Assembly (NCBI RefSeq): GCF_035594125.1
Contig: NC_087163.1
Span: 4,311,001-4,375,000 of the forward strand
Reading direction: 5' to 3'
Length of the DNA: 64,000 nucleotides
From: Scylla paramamosain
Taxonomy: Eukaryota > Arthropoda > Malacostraca > Decapoda > Portunidae
Below the pieces are notes generated by a model. It worked only from the letters and a program-made list of their open reading frames with translations, did not search any database and had not been told where the DNA came from. Of the stretch, positions 29,351 through 41,182 are shown piece by piece. The stretch's first letter is position 1, and each line of letters opens with the position of its first letter. A program made the position numbers and the translations under genes.

Positions 29351-30398
29351 AGTATTGGTACGTATAGTAGGGGGTTGTTTAAAGGTGAGGATGCTGTAAA
29401 GATATAATCAGACGATAATAACCTCCATCACTGCACACCTCTTATTTATCCATTTATTGGTTTTACGCATGGTGAAGGCTGGTCAGAAGCACATAGGCTT
29501 GCTTAAGTTAATCCACCAAGGATCAGAAAAGGTAGAAGGCTGAATAAGAAAAATAAAATAAAAATTAAAAAGCACATAATGTATTTGTAGTTTGAATTTA
29601 CCAGGGTTAACCTCGTAAGAATCGGATTTTTTTTTTTTTTTTCTAAATCTCTCAATTCCAGTTATCATAGTATATTGGTACCCGGTGCTTCTTCATAACT
29701 TCCTCTTTTCTCTGTAACTATATTAGCTAGGAAAGATGTTACTGTAAAGCTGCAATTAATATTTGACAAACATTGAGACCTGAAACGTCATATGCTTCGT
29801 AGCGCATGCACGGTACGGCACGAAGCTCACGGGCATCACTTTGATTGAGCAACACCCACTTGGCACCGTCCTTCCTTGCCGCACCATCATGACCACCATG
29901 ATTACCATCTTGTGTGTGTAAGGGTGGGAGGGGATGGGGGAAGTAGTCTTGAGCAAACTGTGCCCTAAAGTTGCATTAACCTCTTGGACACTTCGAGTAC
30001 GCGTAAGGGCAGATCAATCTATACAGTAGCCTACCGTGTTCTAGGCTTACATGGGGCAACTGGAGGAGGACCAGGGACGTGGATGCAGCCATATATATGC
30101 AGTTATAAGCCTGTGTAGCTACTCCCCTGCATCTACATCAACATTAAGTTCTTGCACTGCGTTTTTTACGACTCTTATATTATTATATTAAGCGATAAAT
30201 TAGACAATGGATTAAACGATCAAATCTCTTAAACATGCTTTGCATTAAGACTCGTGTAACTACTACTCTACAATATGGCATTATGTGTTCCGTGATGTAG
30301 CAAGCATTAATGTAGATAATACGTGCTTACAGAACCGTAGCTGGGATCATTGATAAATACTGAACAGACTAACCCGGTCGAAACTATTACCAATCAAC

Positions 30399-30400
<2 letters not shown>

Positions 30401-30474
<74 letters not shown>
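30401..30474. repeat. (AG)n microsatellite in HPS3 intron 1
   Basis: About 73 bp of perfect AG dinucleotide, 250 bp from the 3' end of the LINE copy. Confidence 0.97.
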
Positions 30475-30476
<2 letters not shown>

Positions 30477-30724
30477 AACGGCATGTAAAAACTTCTATAT
30501 GGAGGGGGGCGGTTGGCTTAAAGGAATGCGATGAACGATTCACACCTTTCGGCTATGACTTTCCTTCTCCCCCCTCTCTCTCTCTAGTGCAAGAAATATG
30601 AAGCCATGCACATATTACTTGTCTATAATTGCAGATAATCCAGAAGTATACGGCGAGTATAGTTGGATCGTTTATGCGAACAATCGTGATCGTGGTTCTA
30701 CCTTGTTTGACCGCTATACGGTGC

Positions 30725-31885
30725 TTTTTTTTTTTTTTTATGTAGGAAGGACACTGGCCAAGGGCAACAAAAATCCAATAAAAAATATGCCCACTGAAAT
30801 GCCAGTCCCATAAAAGGGTCAAAGCAGTGGTCAAAAACTGATGAATAAGTGTCTTGAAACCTCCCTCTTGAAGGAATTCAAGTCATAGGAAGGTGGAAAT
30901 ACAGAAGCAGGCAGGGAGTTCCAGAGTTTACCAGAGAAAGGGATGAATGATTGAGAATACTGGTTAACTCTTGCGTTAGAGAGGTGGACAGAATAGGGGT
31001 GAGAGAAAGAAGAAAGTCTTGTGCAGCGAGGCCGCGGAAGGAGGGGAGGCATGCAGTTTGCAAGATCAGAAGAGCAGTTAGCATGAAAATAGCGGTAGAA
31101 GACAGCTAGATATGCAACATTGCGGCGGTGAGAGAGAGGCTGAAGACAGTCAGTTAGAGGAGAGGAGTTGATAAGACGAAAAGCTTTTGATTCCACCCTG
31201 TCTAGAAGAACAGTATGAGTGGAATCCCCCCAGACATGTGAAGCATACTCCATACATGGACGGATAAGGCCCTTGTACAGAGTTAGCAGCTGGGGGGGGA
31301 TGAGAAAAACTGGCGGAGACGTCTCAGAACACCTAACTTCATAGAAGCTGTTTTAGCTAGAGATGAGATGTGAAGTTTCCAGTTCAGATTATAAGTAAAG
31401 GACAGACCGAGGATGTTCAGTGTAGAAGAGGGGGACAGTTGAGTGTCATTGAAGAAGAGGGGATAGTTGTCTGGAAGGTTGTGTCGAGTTGATAGATGGA
31501 AGAATTGAGTTTTTGAGGCATTAAACAATACCAAGTTTGCTCTGCCCCAATCAGAAATTTTAGAAAGATCAGAAGTCAAGCGTTCTGTGGCTTCCCTGCG
31601 TGATATGTTTATCTCCTGAAGGGTTGGACGTCTATGAAAAGACGTGGAAAAGTGCAGGGTGGTATCATCAGCATAGGAGTGGATAGGACAAGAAGTTTGG
31701 TTTAGAAGATCATTAATGAATAATAAGAAGAGAGTGGGTGACAGGACAGAACCCTGAGGAACACCACTGTTAATAGATATAGGAGAAGAACAGTGACCGT
31801 CTACCACAGCAGCAATAGAACGGTCAGAAAGGAAACTTGAGATGAGGTTACAGAGAGAAGAATAGAAACTTGGCTTGGTGAGTGA
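30725..31885 (-). mobile_element. 5'-truncated LINE with reverse transcriptase core
   Basis: On the minus strand, frames from 31885 encode KPSFYSSLCNLISSFLSDRS, then SGVPQGSVLSPTLFLLFIND and YADDTTLH. These are the reverse transcriptase palm with the catalytic YADD. The C-terminal region of ORF2 follows (RVESKAFRLINSSPLTDCLQ and NSLPASVFPPS). Frameshifts separate the blocks. The 3' end is ctacat plus an A-run (the T-run at 30725-30739). Everything upstream of the RT middle is missing. It sits in HPS3 intron 1 in the same orientation as the gene, and it shares its 3' UTR with 17684-18200. Confidence 0.92.
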
Positions 31886-32029
31886 AAAGAGTTAGCATGG
31901 TAACTCATGGACATACGGGCGTAGGTGTATAGCCATATGCTGAGGAGGAAGGAAAGCTTCATTGTTGTCGATGACCGCGTGGGTACAAAGCAGTAATTAC
32001 CGGAATAGCGGGTAGGAGGAGAGCAAGGA

Positions 32030-33470
32030 GGAAGGGAGGGAGGGAGGGAGGGAAGGAGGGAAAAACGATAGTGGAGGGAGAGGTGGTTGAGTGTAACTAC
32101 GTCACACAAAGCAAAGAATGTGTACTCGGCTCATGCCAATTTACCCTTGAAGACCAAGAGTAAACTTCTTAATGATGCACGTTTGACGATGTACTGTAAT
32201 GTCATCAGTTAGGGGACGGTGTCAAACAAGCTGCGCCAAAATGTCACATTGAACTGCTTGTTTAGATTTTTTAGAAAAACGATCCCTCACATGGCCTGAA
32301 ATGGACAGTAGTCTGTTTAAAGCTCGCCGTGACTCATCACTGACATGATTACCGAGTCCATTGCAATCATGTACCAATGATTTTTTTTTTTCTTCATGTC
32401 TAGCTCATCAAGCTTGAATCCATTAATTATAGTCCTATCATGATTACTAACCCTTTTTGTTTATATCACCCTTGTATTTCTTATGTCACGTAAATACACT
32501 TAACATAACGAATGTTACGGAGGCTTTTGTCTCTCGTGAGGAGTATCGCTCATCACTTATCTTTTCAATTATTTCCTTCTGTACTAACAGACATTGGTGT
32601 ATCTTTTCTGTAGAGTATGTGTGTGTGTGGGGGGGTTAACATTTACAATTATTCCTTTTTACTTTGCTGTTGAACACTGACATGATGATATAGTTTACTT
32701 ACTGCAGTGTACATACGTACGTCAGCAAAGTTTTAGACAGTTTGGACTGGAGCGGGTATCCTGCACATTAACCAATATTCTTTCTGACAGAGATTTGAGA
32801 CAACTCGTAAATTCTTTTCCTCCCTCTAATTCCAACATCACCTCGCTCTTCGTGTATCTATTATTATATGGATTTCCTTTGCATCAGTATTTTGCATTTG
32901 CTAATGTTGAATTGCTTTTGCCATCTGTCTATCCATTCGTTTACTTTATCTGTTGGCTGGGTGGTTGCATCGGAATCTGACCTAATTAACCTAATTTCGT
33001 ATCAGGAAATATACTAATATCGCTAATAATTCCATTATACACATTATACGCATTAAAATTATGAGTAGTTCCATAACTGATCTTTATGGTACCCCACTGA
33101 TTACTTACCCCGACTCTGATTTGTAGCCACTGACTGTTACCATTGCACGTTCCTTAATCTGATCCAGGGTATAACTTTCCCTTTCTTGTAATCTTTCTAC
33201 CATATCTTATGCTTTACCTTTTAAATGTCGTTACTTTTCAGCCGCCTTTTTTTAAATTTTTTTTATCAAGACTTGCAGATTACAATTTGCATAGAGCTCT
33301 CTGCGTCTCTTGCAAGCCAAATACCTGAAGCCCTGCACCAGTTCATTTCCTTAACACACCTTCCAGAGCATGTCTTCATCACACACCATTATGAACCTCG
33401 CTTTTAATTATAACTCCCTTAAGAACATCCCCGCATCTACCACACCTTGTTTTGTAATTAGCCCAGTACA
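32030..33470. other. HPS3 intron 1, non-coding
   Basis: Contains a short (GGGA)n tract at about 32033-32060 and single-copy AT-rich sequence. No gene or RNA was recognised. Confidence 0.5.
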
Positions 33471-33489
33471 TCTACAAGGTGGTACTTAC

Positions 33490-33622
33490 GGGCCCATAGT
33501 GGAAAGCAGGTGTCTTTGTTGGAACAGCAGGCCAGCAGGACGGTGAGGGCGGTTCAGTGCGTGGTGTTCGAATAGAGGGAGAAGGTTCATGCCTGCTTCA
33601 TGCCGTGACGCGCATGCGCAAG
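33490..33622 (-). promoter_or_regulatory. HPS3: Putative HPS3 promoter and 5' exon
   Basis: A perfect GTAAGT donor lies at 33489-33484 on the minus strand. About 120 bp upstream of it sits the 12-mer CGCGCATGCGCA (33609-33620), an exact match to the NRF1 consensus YGCGCATGCGCR. The proposed first exon therefore starts near 33.6 kb and ends at 33490. Just before the donor an ATG at 33497 in strong context reads ATG GGC CC. Spliced to 28066 it is in frame and would add MGPK to HPS3. Assignment to HPS3 rests on strand, the matching acceptor at 28066 and phase. There is no transcript evidence. Confidence 0.45.
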
Positions 33623-33785
33623 AATGAAAAGCTGCAGTTCACAGCACACACTTGTCAATTATTAATTACAGTTATGAAAAGCTAACAACTGATTACATAT
33701 TTGTCTATGTATCTGTCCTTGTGCATGTTTGTAAATATATATCTGTGTATATCTGTGTCTGTCTTTCTGTGAGTCTGTTTTTGTC

Positions 33786-33799
33786 TGCATCTCTCTCTG

Positions 33800-33837
<38 letters not shown>

Positions 33838-33842
33838 TGTGT
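33786..33842. repeat. Compound (CT)n(GT)n microsatellite
   Basis: Lies between the METTL9 polyadenylation signal and the putative HPS3 promoter. Confidence 0.95.
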
Positions 33843-33895
33843 CATCAATCAGTGGTGCCGAGATAAGAAACAAATATTGCAATGTTCTGATTTTT

Positions 33896-33901
33896 TTTAT
33901 T
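33896..33901 (-). terminator. METTL9 polyadenylation signal AATAAA
   Basis: The minus-strand hexamer AATAAA begins 50 bp after the METTL9 stop codon. A very short 3' UTR is expected. Confidence 0.7.
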
Positions 33902-33951
33902 AAAGATACAAGTATGAATGCAGTAAGTACACAATGTATCAAATCTACCCA

Positions 33952-36900
33952 TCACAGCTCAACATTGATACTCTCCAGTGCATCAGAAAACTGCTCTTCT
34001 TCATCCGTCTCATTATATACATCAGTCTTTCTGAAGACCAGAACCACGTCAGATAGCCAATAGAAGGCCTGGTCCAGGTCACCCTCACACAGGTAGGGGA
34101 GGCGAGACCAGCGTGTCAGGGTGTAGCCCAGGCTGGGGAACACGTGGGTAGCCAGACAGTTGACTTGCTCCTCCAGTGTTGATCCAGCAATGCCAAGCTC
34201 CTCCGAGGGAAGGTTATCTGCTGTCCCTGAAGACGCGAAAAGTGTCAGTTTCTTTCCTCGCTTTGTCAGTTTGTCTCCGTCTTTGTGAAGCAGTAGTACA
34301 TATGTCAGAAAGAAGAAACTTTAAAAAATCTCCGTTGTACACCAGGTACATCTTGGTAAGTGAGTCAGTGTCAAGATCTGGTACATCAACTTTTTATAAT
34401 CACTCGGCTAAAGGTGACAACTCTAATATCAGATTGGAGAGACAGCCTTATGTCCATCCAAGTCACTGCAAAACTCCATCGTTCCATTATATTTATTTAA
34501 GGGGTCATGGTTGAAGAGCAACAAAACAGTTATAGAGTGACGAGGAAAGGTCTTTTGAAGTGTAGGTGACCGCCAGAGTAATGGAGGAGTGAGCGGCGAG
34601 AAATCCAAAACAAATGAGAAAGTCAAGACAAGACAAGTGCATAGATAAGTAGATAGATAGATAGATAGATAGAAAGATAGATAGATAGATGGATAAAGAA
34701 AAATGTTACCAAATAATCAATGTTACCTAAAATAATCAAATAAATGCAAGTTCTATCGAATAAAACATAAAAACACAGCTGGATTCAGTAATATAACCAA
34801 CAGATACATCGACCCAAGGAAGAATCAACATCCATCTCACCGTCATGAAGATCGCTCAAGAAAGATAAGCTCACCTGTTTCTACATAGGGGCTGAAGGGC
34901 AGGACAAGGGCCACCACCAGGGTGCCGCTAGGGCTCAGCTTGGCATGGATCTCTCGCAGGAGGGAGCGGGGAGTGTCGCAGCGGTCCAGGAGATTAAGGC
35001 ATGTCACCACATCGTACTCTGTGTCTCCTGCTTCTTGTGCCCAGTCCCAGGCGTCCAGGACCCTGTGGGAAATAAGATACCTCAAGTGAGCGAATGTGCC
35101 GGGAGGGAGGAGAGGAACGGTGCGATCTATTCTTTCCTTCGAGTCTGTGTTTGCTGTCACCTCACGCACACTAAAGCATAAACACGATATAGCATCCCAC
35201 TTCCCCCTTAAACTTCCTCCTCTATTCATTAGTATCCCCTTGCGGCGGGCTAGGGGACTAAGTTTTCTGTGAGCTCAGCAGGAGGGTCACAAGAAGTGAT
35301 GGTAAGGGCTACTATTACACTCTCAAATTACCGCTACACAGGAAGTTACGGAGCAAGACTAAGAGCTTAAAAGAAGCCATTAGTCTGTATGCACGTTATT
35401 TAATCTTCTCGCACACTTATGTAATCGTGTCTTACGTTTATCTACAGCAAGACGTGACAAAACCTCACTAAATTAACTCCAATCATTAGCCGAGCGTTGA
35501 AGACTTCCCATGGGTTTTATTGGTTTGCTTGGGCGAAGACTCCACAAAACAATACACATCATTCATGGCCAGGTCTGATGCACATAGAAGACACGCAAAG
35601 GCAGGAGACAAGGGGGAGCAGGTAAGAGGGAGATAAAGTGACTAAGCATCATGAGCACCACGCTTCCTTCTTGATGTCCCTCAGGCCAATGCGAAGTGGC
35701 AGCGGGGAAAGTAGATACTCTGGCTCTCTTAATACCTTATTGATTTTCGAATTTGGATGATAAAAAGGAATTTAAGGTGGCGGAGGGGCGGACACAGGCC
35801 AGGAGGGGTCGAGGGGGGGATGGGGGAGAGAAGGTGCTTGCATGCGTTAAGGCGTCGTCTTTATAATTTATATTCATGAGGCAATACACATCACTGCCAG
35901 CTTAAAGTTTGGGCGATGCGCTTATTAATAATTCCGGCGGAGTAGGAGGATGCCGATGAGTTCAGGTGAGACGGATGAGGGTGGAGGTGCGTGGGCTTGT
36001 TGCGAGATGCGTGTGGCTCAGGCGGCGAGAATGCTGCGGGCTCCTGAAGAATATCATATCTTTGAGCCAGCCGGGCCAATGGTATACTGAGCCACCGTGA
36101 TGCAGAAATGCTCCTAAATTACGCAAGGCACAAATGACTCAGGCTCACTGATACAACTGATCCTTCTCCATCTAGTGAGCTTGCAGCCTGACCAATTGGG
36201 GAGCAGTAGTCTACATCGTGTATACTTTAGTGATGGGACAGTGTTGTTAACCTCAACTCGTGTATAATCAAATGTACTTTTCAGTTCTTTTCCCATACCC
36301 CGAGAGTTCAAACACCAGGATGAGGATACGCTTTAGCTGAGGACAGTAAGTATGTCTGCCTCGAGAATCCCTAGTAGGCGTCCACCTCGCGGCACGCTGG
36401 GCTGCCACACTACTTACCTAACGAGCAGGAAACAAAGGAAATGGGGCTAATGTTGCCTCATCGTCGCTGATGTATTCGGGTGACCGTTGCTCACCCCGAT
36501 GGTGGCGGTCATTGCCGCGGTGCAAGTACTCCGGCTCGCACATTACGGCACGGAGTTCACTTGATCATGGTCGTACGTATATGGTCGTCTATTATGTAAC
36601 CATATATTGACGAAAACTTCACAATAGTCATAAATTTTGGAATTGGTTGCAGGGAGGTGGTGGCCTCTGGCGGCTGTGGCGGAAGTCAATGGCCAGGGCG
36701 GGGCTTGGCGGGCAGTGGGGGCAGGAGAGGAGGGGGCAGCGCGCGGAGGCAGCGGGAGGCAGCAGGAGGGAGTGAGGCAGCACGTCAGTCCCCAGTCCTA
36801 CCTTATGGAGAAGCTGCGCCACAACCGTAGTGAACGGCTACACGCTTCTTCGAAAACAAACCTCATCTCAATACAGCAGTAATGTAGCGCCGGAGGGTTC

Positions 36901-37432
36901 GCAGAAATACAAAGTCCATAACGTTAGTGAGTAATGCCGCTAGGACTCTTAACAGGGCGGACTCATTCCCGCTATCTTTACACGTATCTGGAGCGCCCCG
37001 CAGTCCATTATGGTCGAGTGGCCTCGTCCAGGAGTGGCCGGTGATAAAGCTCAATTACCGAACTCGAGGGTAAAATGAAATACGAAATGCGATTTGGATA
37101 AAAGTTATGAAACGTGCGCGAGGTACCAAGCGACCTGCGGGGGGAGCAGTGTGGGGGGCGGTGACGGGGGGCGGTGGATGCCAACGACTAACAGCTTGTG
37201 CTCAGTTTTTCCTCCTGAGTGGTGAATATGTCGCCCGCCGTCCACCACGCTGGGCACGGCGCGCTCACCCATAACCAGTTACGCTCAGGCTAAGCAGCGC
37301 GCCTCACACTGCAACACCCGTAAAGTAACAATAAAGAATCTACACGAACAGCACACAAGAAACACACGCCAAGCAACTAAAAGCAAGAGAGAGGCGATAC
37401 AAAGGCAAACCCACGACCATTACTGACTGGAC

Positions 37433-37489
<57 letters not shown>

Positions 37490-39557
37490 CTGGACACAAA
37501 CAACACACTCACCCTTACAAGTGGGGGACGGCTGCCGCACCACATCACGCCCTGCAGCACAGCCCACACCCACACTCCACACCGCTCATTGTTAACGTGG
37601 GTCGACAAACACCACTGCCTCATATTTCACGAATTGTTTAACTTATGCCACATATATTTCTCACTAAATCAATACATGTCCTGAGGAACGACTAAGATTT
37701 GTGGCTTTGTGTGTAATATTTCCAAACAAGGGAGCTTCACTGGAACACTGGCACATCCTCCTTTATGCGTGCAACCTAACTCCATTATTAGTTCACCATC
37801 GCCACAATCATAATCTCCCCCGCCATCACCATAAGCATCACTATATCAGTCTCCAGAGGAACTTTTTATCATCTTCCTCATCCTAAACTTTAACCATAAA
37901 TGCCGTAACCTCAGATTAATGCCCTGTTAATTTTGCTATAATCCTAATCCCACCTACACTTCACCGTCTGAATTAGAAAAAATAATCTGAGTGGAGAAGG
38001 AATTGGGAAGCTTAATTCTGATGAGGTCTGGTATGCAAATTAGATCATAAGGGGTAAAGGAATGCAAGATCTAATCCTTCAAGTAATATCTTTATACTTC
38101 AGTCCTTCATCGATCCCTCGGACGTTTCATCTCGCCAGCATCCTCACTATTTAGTACGATCACTCAAAGGATAGAAGGAATGATCTTACACTAACAATTC
38201 CTCACTCTCTCTACATCCTAAAGGCCTCTCCCCTTCAATGTCTCGAAGAGGATGCCATCTCGTCACCTTCCTCACTATTTATATGCAGCCACTCCGTCCA
38301 CAGATGGAAGGAAAACACATGCACTTAACACTTCTTCACATTCTCAGCTTCCTATGCACTTTCACTGACGCTATCTCGCTCACTGACTCTGTGACGCTCA
38401 ATCTCGCTGGTCTCTTCACTGTCTCCTCACTACATACAGTCAATCAGTCTAAGAATAGGAGAAAAACTCTTGCACGTAACACTTTTCTCACTTTCTCAGC
38501 CTCGTGGACGTCCCTTTCCCGCCTCATCGCCTCACCCCAGCGTCCATCCCAGCCCTCGAGGCCTCCAGAGGTGGTAAGGGCCGACGTGGTGTCACAAGTC
38601 ACCCATCAAAGGGAACTTGCGATTCCTTTTGATGCTAAATCAGATGTCATAAGGCGAGTGGTCAGTGCCTAGCGGTGACCACTGGTGTCTGCTGGCGTCC
38701 CCTCAGCACCTGTGACACCCTTGCAGTATATGTATGCTGGCATCATCTGACACTCTAAACACTTTCACGATGTAATTTGACGTTTCTTGTTTTGCTTACC
38801 TTACACTGACTTACGAAAGTATGCTAATCTTAATGACAGCATTGCCAACTCTTAGCATACGATTTTAATGATACGTTATCAGCTAGTTAATGACAAGTTT
38901 TTGTGTACGGTGTCACCATTTTACACCGTATCAGTAACATAATTTGATGCTTCCTGAAATGCCTCCCTCACAGCAATTTACAGGTAACACACTACTTAAC
39001 ACTTTCACTGCGATGCGAAACAATTAACTGCAGCAGAAGTAATGCCTGAGATCTTTACAAGCATCTACAGGAAAGAAAGAAATTAAAAACAATAGATTTT
39101 GCAACTTCTATGTTTAAAGATTGGAGGTGGCTGTAGAGCAAGATGCCTCAGAGTGATTAGTAATTAAGGAAAGATGTACAATATAACAGCCAAAGGGTTA
39201 ACATGCTCATTTGTCAGTCACTTGTTGAAATCATCCTTCGCTGCCCAGTATAGTTAGCATCACATTTAACTTGCTGTTCTCTACGTAAACATTCTGTACA
39301 TTCAGAACACGTGTGCCCGCCGTTAAATACCCGAAGTTGTCCCCAGCATAGGTTGCGTCGATGCTCAGTAATTAAATCGTTCTTTTGTCTAACATTTTCC
39401 CTCTTAATTTAAAAGTGGGCATCTGAGTATAAGCCTTCTGTTATTCACCATTGCCTTGCGACCCTTGTACTGCTAACTGACATAAGACACCAAGTATACG
39501 AGTGCATGAACTTTAGCAAAAACTGGAGCATCGGTAAACAAAATAAAATGGACCAGG

Positions 39558-39598
<41 letters not shown>

Positions 39599-39776
39599 TG
39601 ACGGGCGAGATGTGTTCTAATGGTAGCTAACGAGACGAGATGGCGAGGCAGAGAGAGCCATGCCTCCGAGACCTCAGCCCGCGCCCTGCTACCCACCTCA
39701 CGAAGGAGTTGGCGTCTCCTGGGGCAGGGAGGCGGCTTTGTGGTGCTACGTGGCTGCCGGAGGAAAGGAGGCTGAA

Positions 39777-39868
<92 letters not shown>

Positions 39869-41107
39869 GATAACTTTTGCCTAACACACATCTGACATTT
39901 TCTAAGCCTCCTCCCGCCACCAAACACACACACACACACACACACACGAAAAGAGCCTCCTCTAAGGGGCTCACTGCTGCTCTGTCCTCCCCGCTGAAGG
40001 CATCGTGAGGAGGAAACCCAACAACTCTGGCCAAGGAAGTGTCTGAAACATAACACAGTTTGCGTGAAAAGGAAATCCTGCCTGGTTCCTTCGTTTAAAG
40101 CAGGAAACTTTTGCACTAGGAGGGGATGTAGCGTGAGTGTCTGTCTGTAGGTGTGTAGACGATACAAGTACAAGGCAATTCCCTCGAGGACGACCTGTAA
40201 TAAAGTCTAATTGGAGTACTATACAGCAGCAGAGAAAGTAATAAACAGAACACACACACATACACACACCGCCACTTCCCTGAGGACCCTCGTGACTCCC
40301 TCGGCCGCCCAAGTTTGCTGGCGGCAGTTCTTCCTCCAGCATCTTCTCGTGTGGCAGATATTAAGGGAGATCATAATGTATTTTCCTGCGCCAACGCCAG
40401 CAATATTGTCCCCTTCTCGTCTTTCTCGCCATTGGTCATCGTCGCGGGAAGGGGGAGGGGGAGGAGAGATGCCACACGCTTCCAGCTCCAGTCCGGCGAA
40501 ACTTTGGGTAAATGCTGCGGAAAAACCTGGTGGGGCGGCGGGTAATAGCAGTCTAATTTCACTTTAGCGAATTCATAAACTTTTCCCGCATTACTGAACC
40601 GGATATAAGGTCATGAAGGAGTGCGATTATCGTGCCGCACCACCGCGCTTCAGGAAATGCCTTCATTAACCAGCCAATTAGATTCCCAGGCGCCGTATTT
40701 CGACTAATGAGCGGCCGAGACCGAGGCAAGCGCAGGCCAGACCCGGAGCACGTCGCTGATTGGCCCAGACTCGCCTCCCGACCTAGATAAGCAGATTACA
40801 GCGGTTATTAAATGTCTCGAAAGCTGGTTGGTGGCGCTTGCTCATCAGCAGAAGGTCCCCAGGTTTTATTGTAAAGTTCTCAGAGATGTTTGCGGTAAAT
40901 CAGGACAATAAAGGATAATTGACATCAGTAATTGTGTTTGTTCAAGGACTTTTCCAGTTAAACTTTATCCTCCTAAACAGGCACGTGGGGTAACAAGAAT
41001 GTGTGTGCGTGTGTGTGTGTGTTTGTGTGTGTGGTAACTAAGGTGACAGCTGAATCAAACCAAAGGCGATGAAATGAAGAATCAGTTTTACATCAATAAT
41101 ATCCAAC

Positions 41108-41182
<75 letters not shown>

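Noticed and set aside
28896..29351. 151-codon plus-strand frame in the GC-rich part of HPS3 intron 1
   Set aside because: Low-complexity glycine-rich content without domains. The minus strand offers a better splice-compatible reading.
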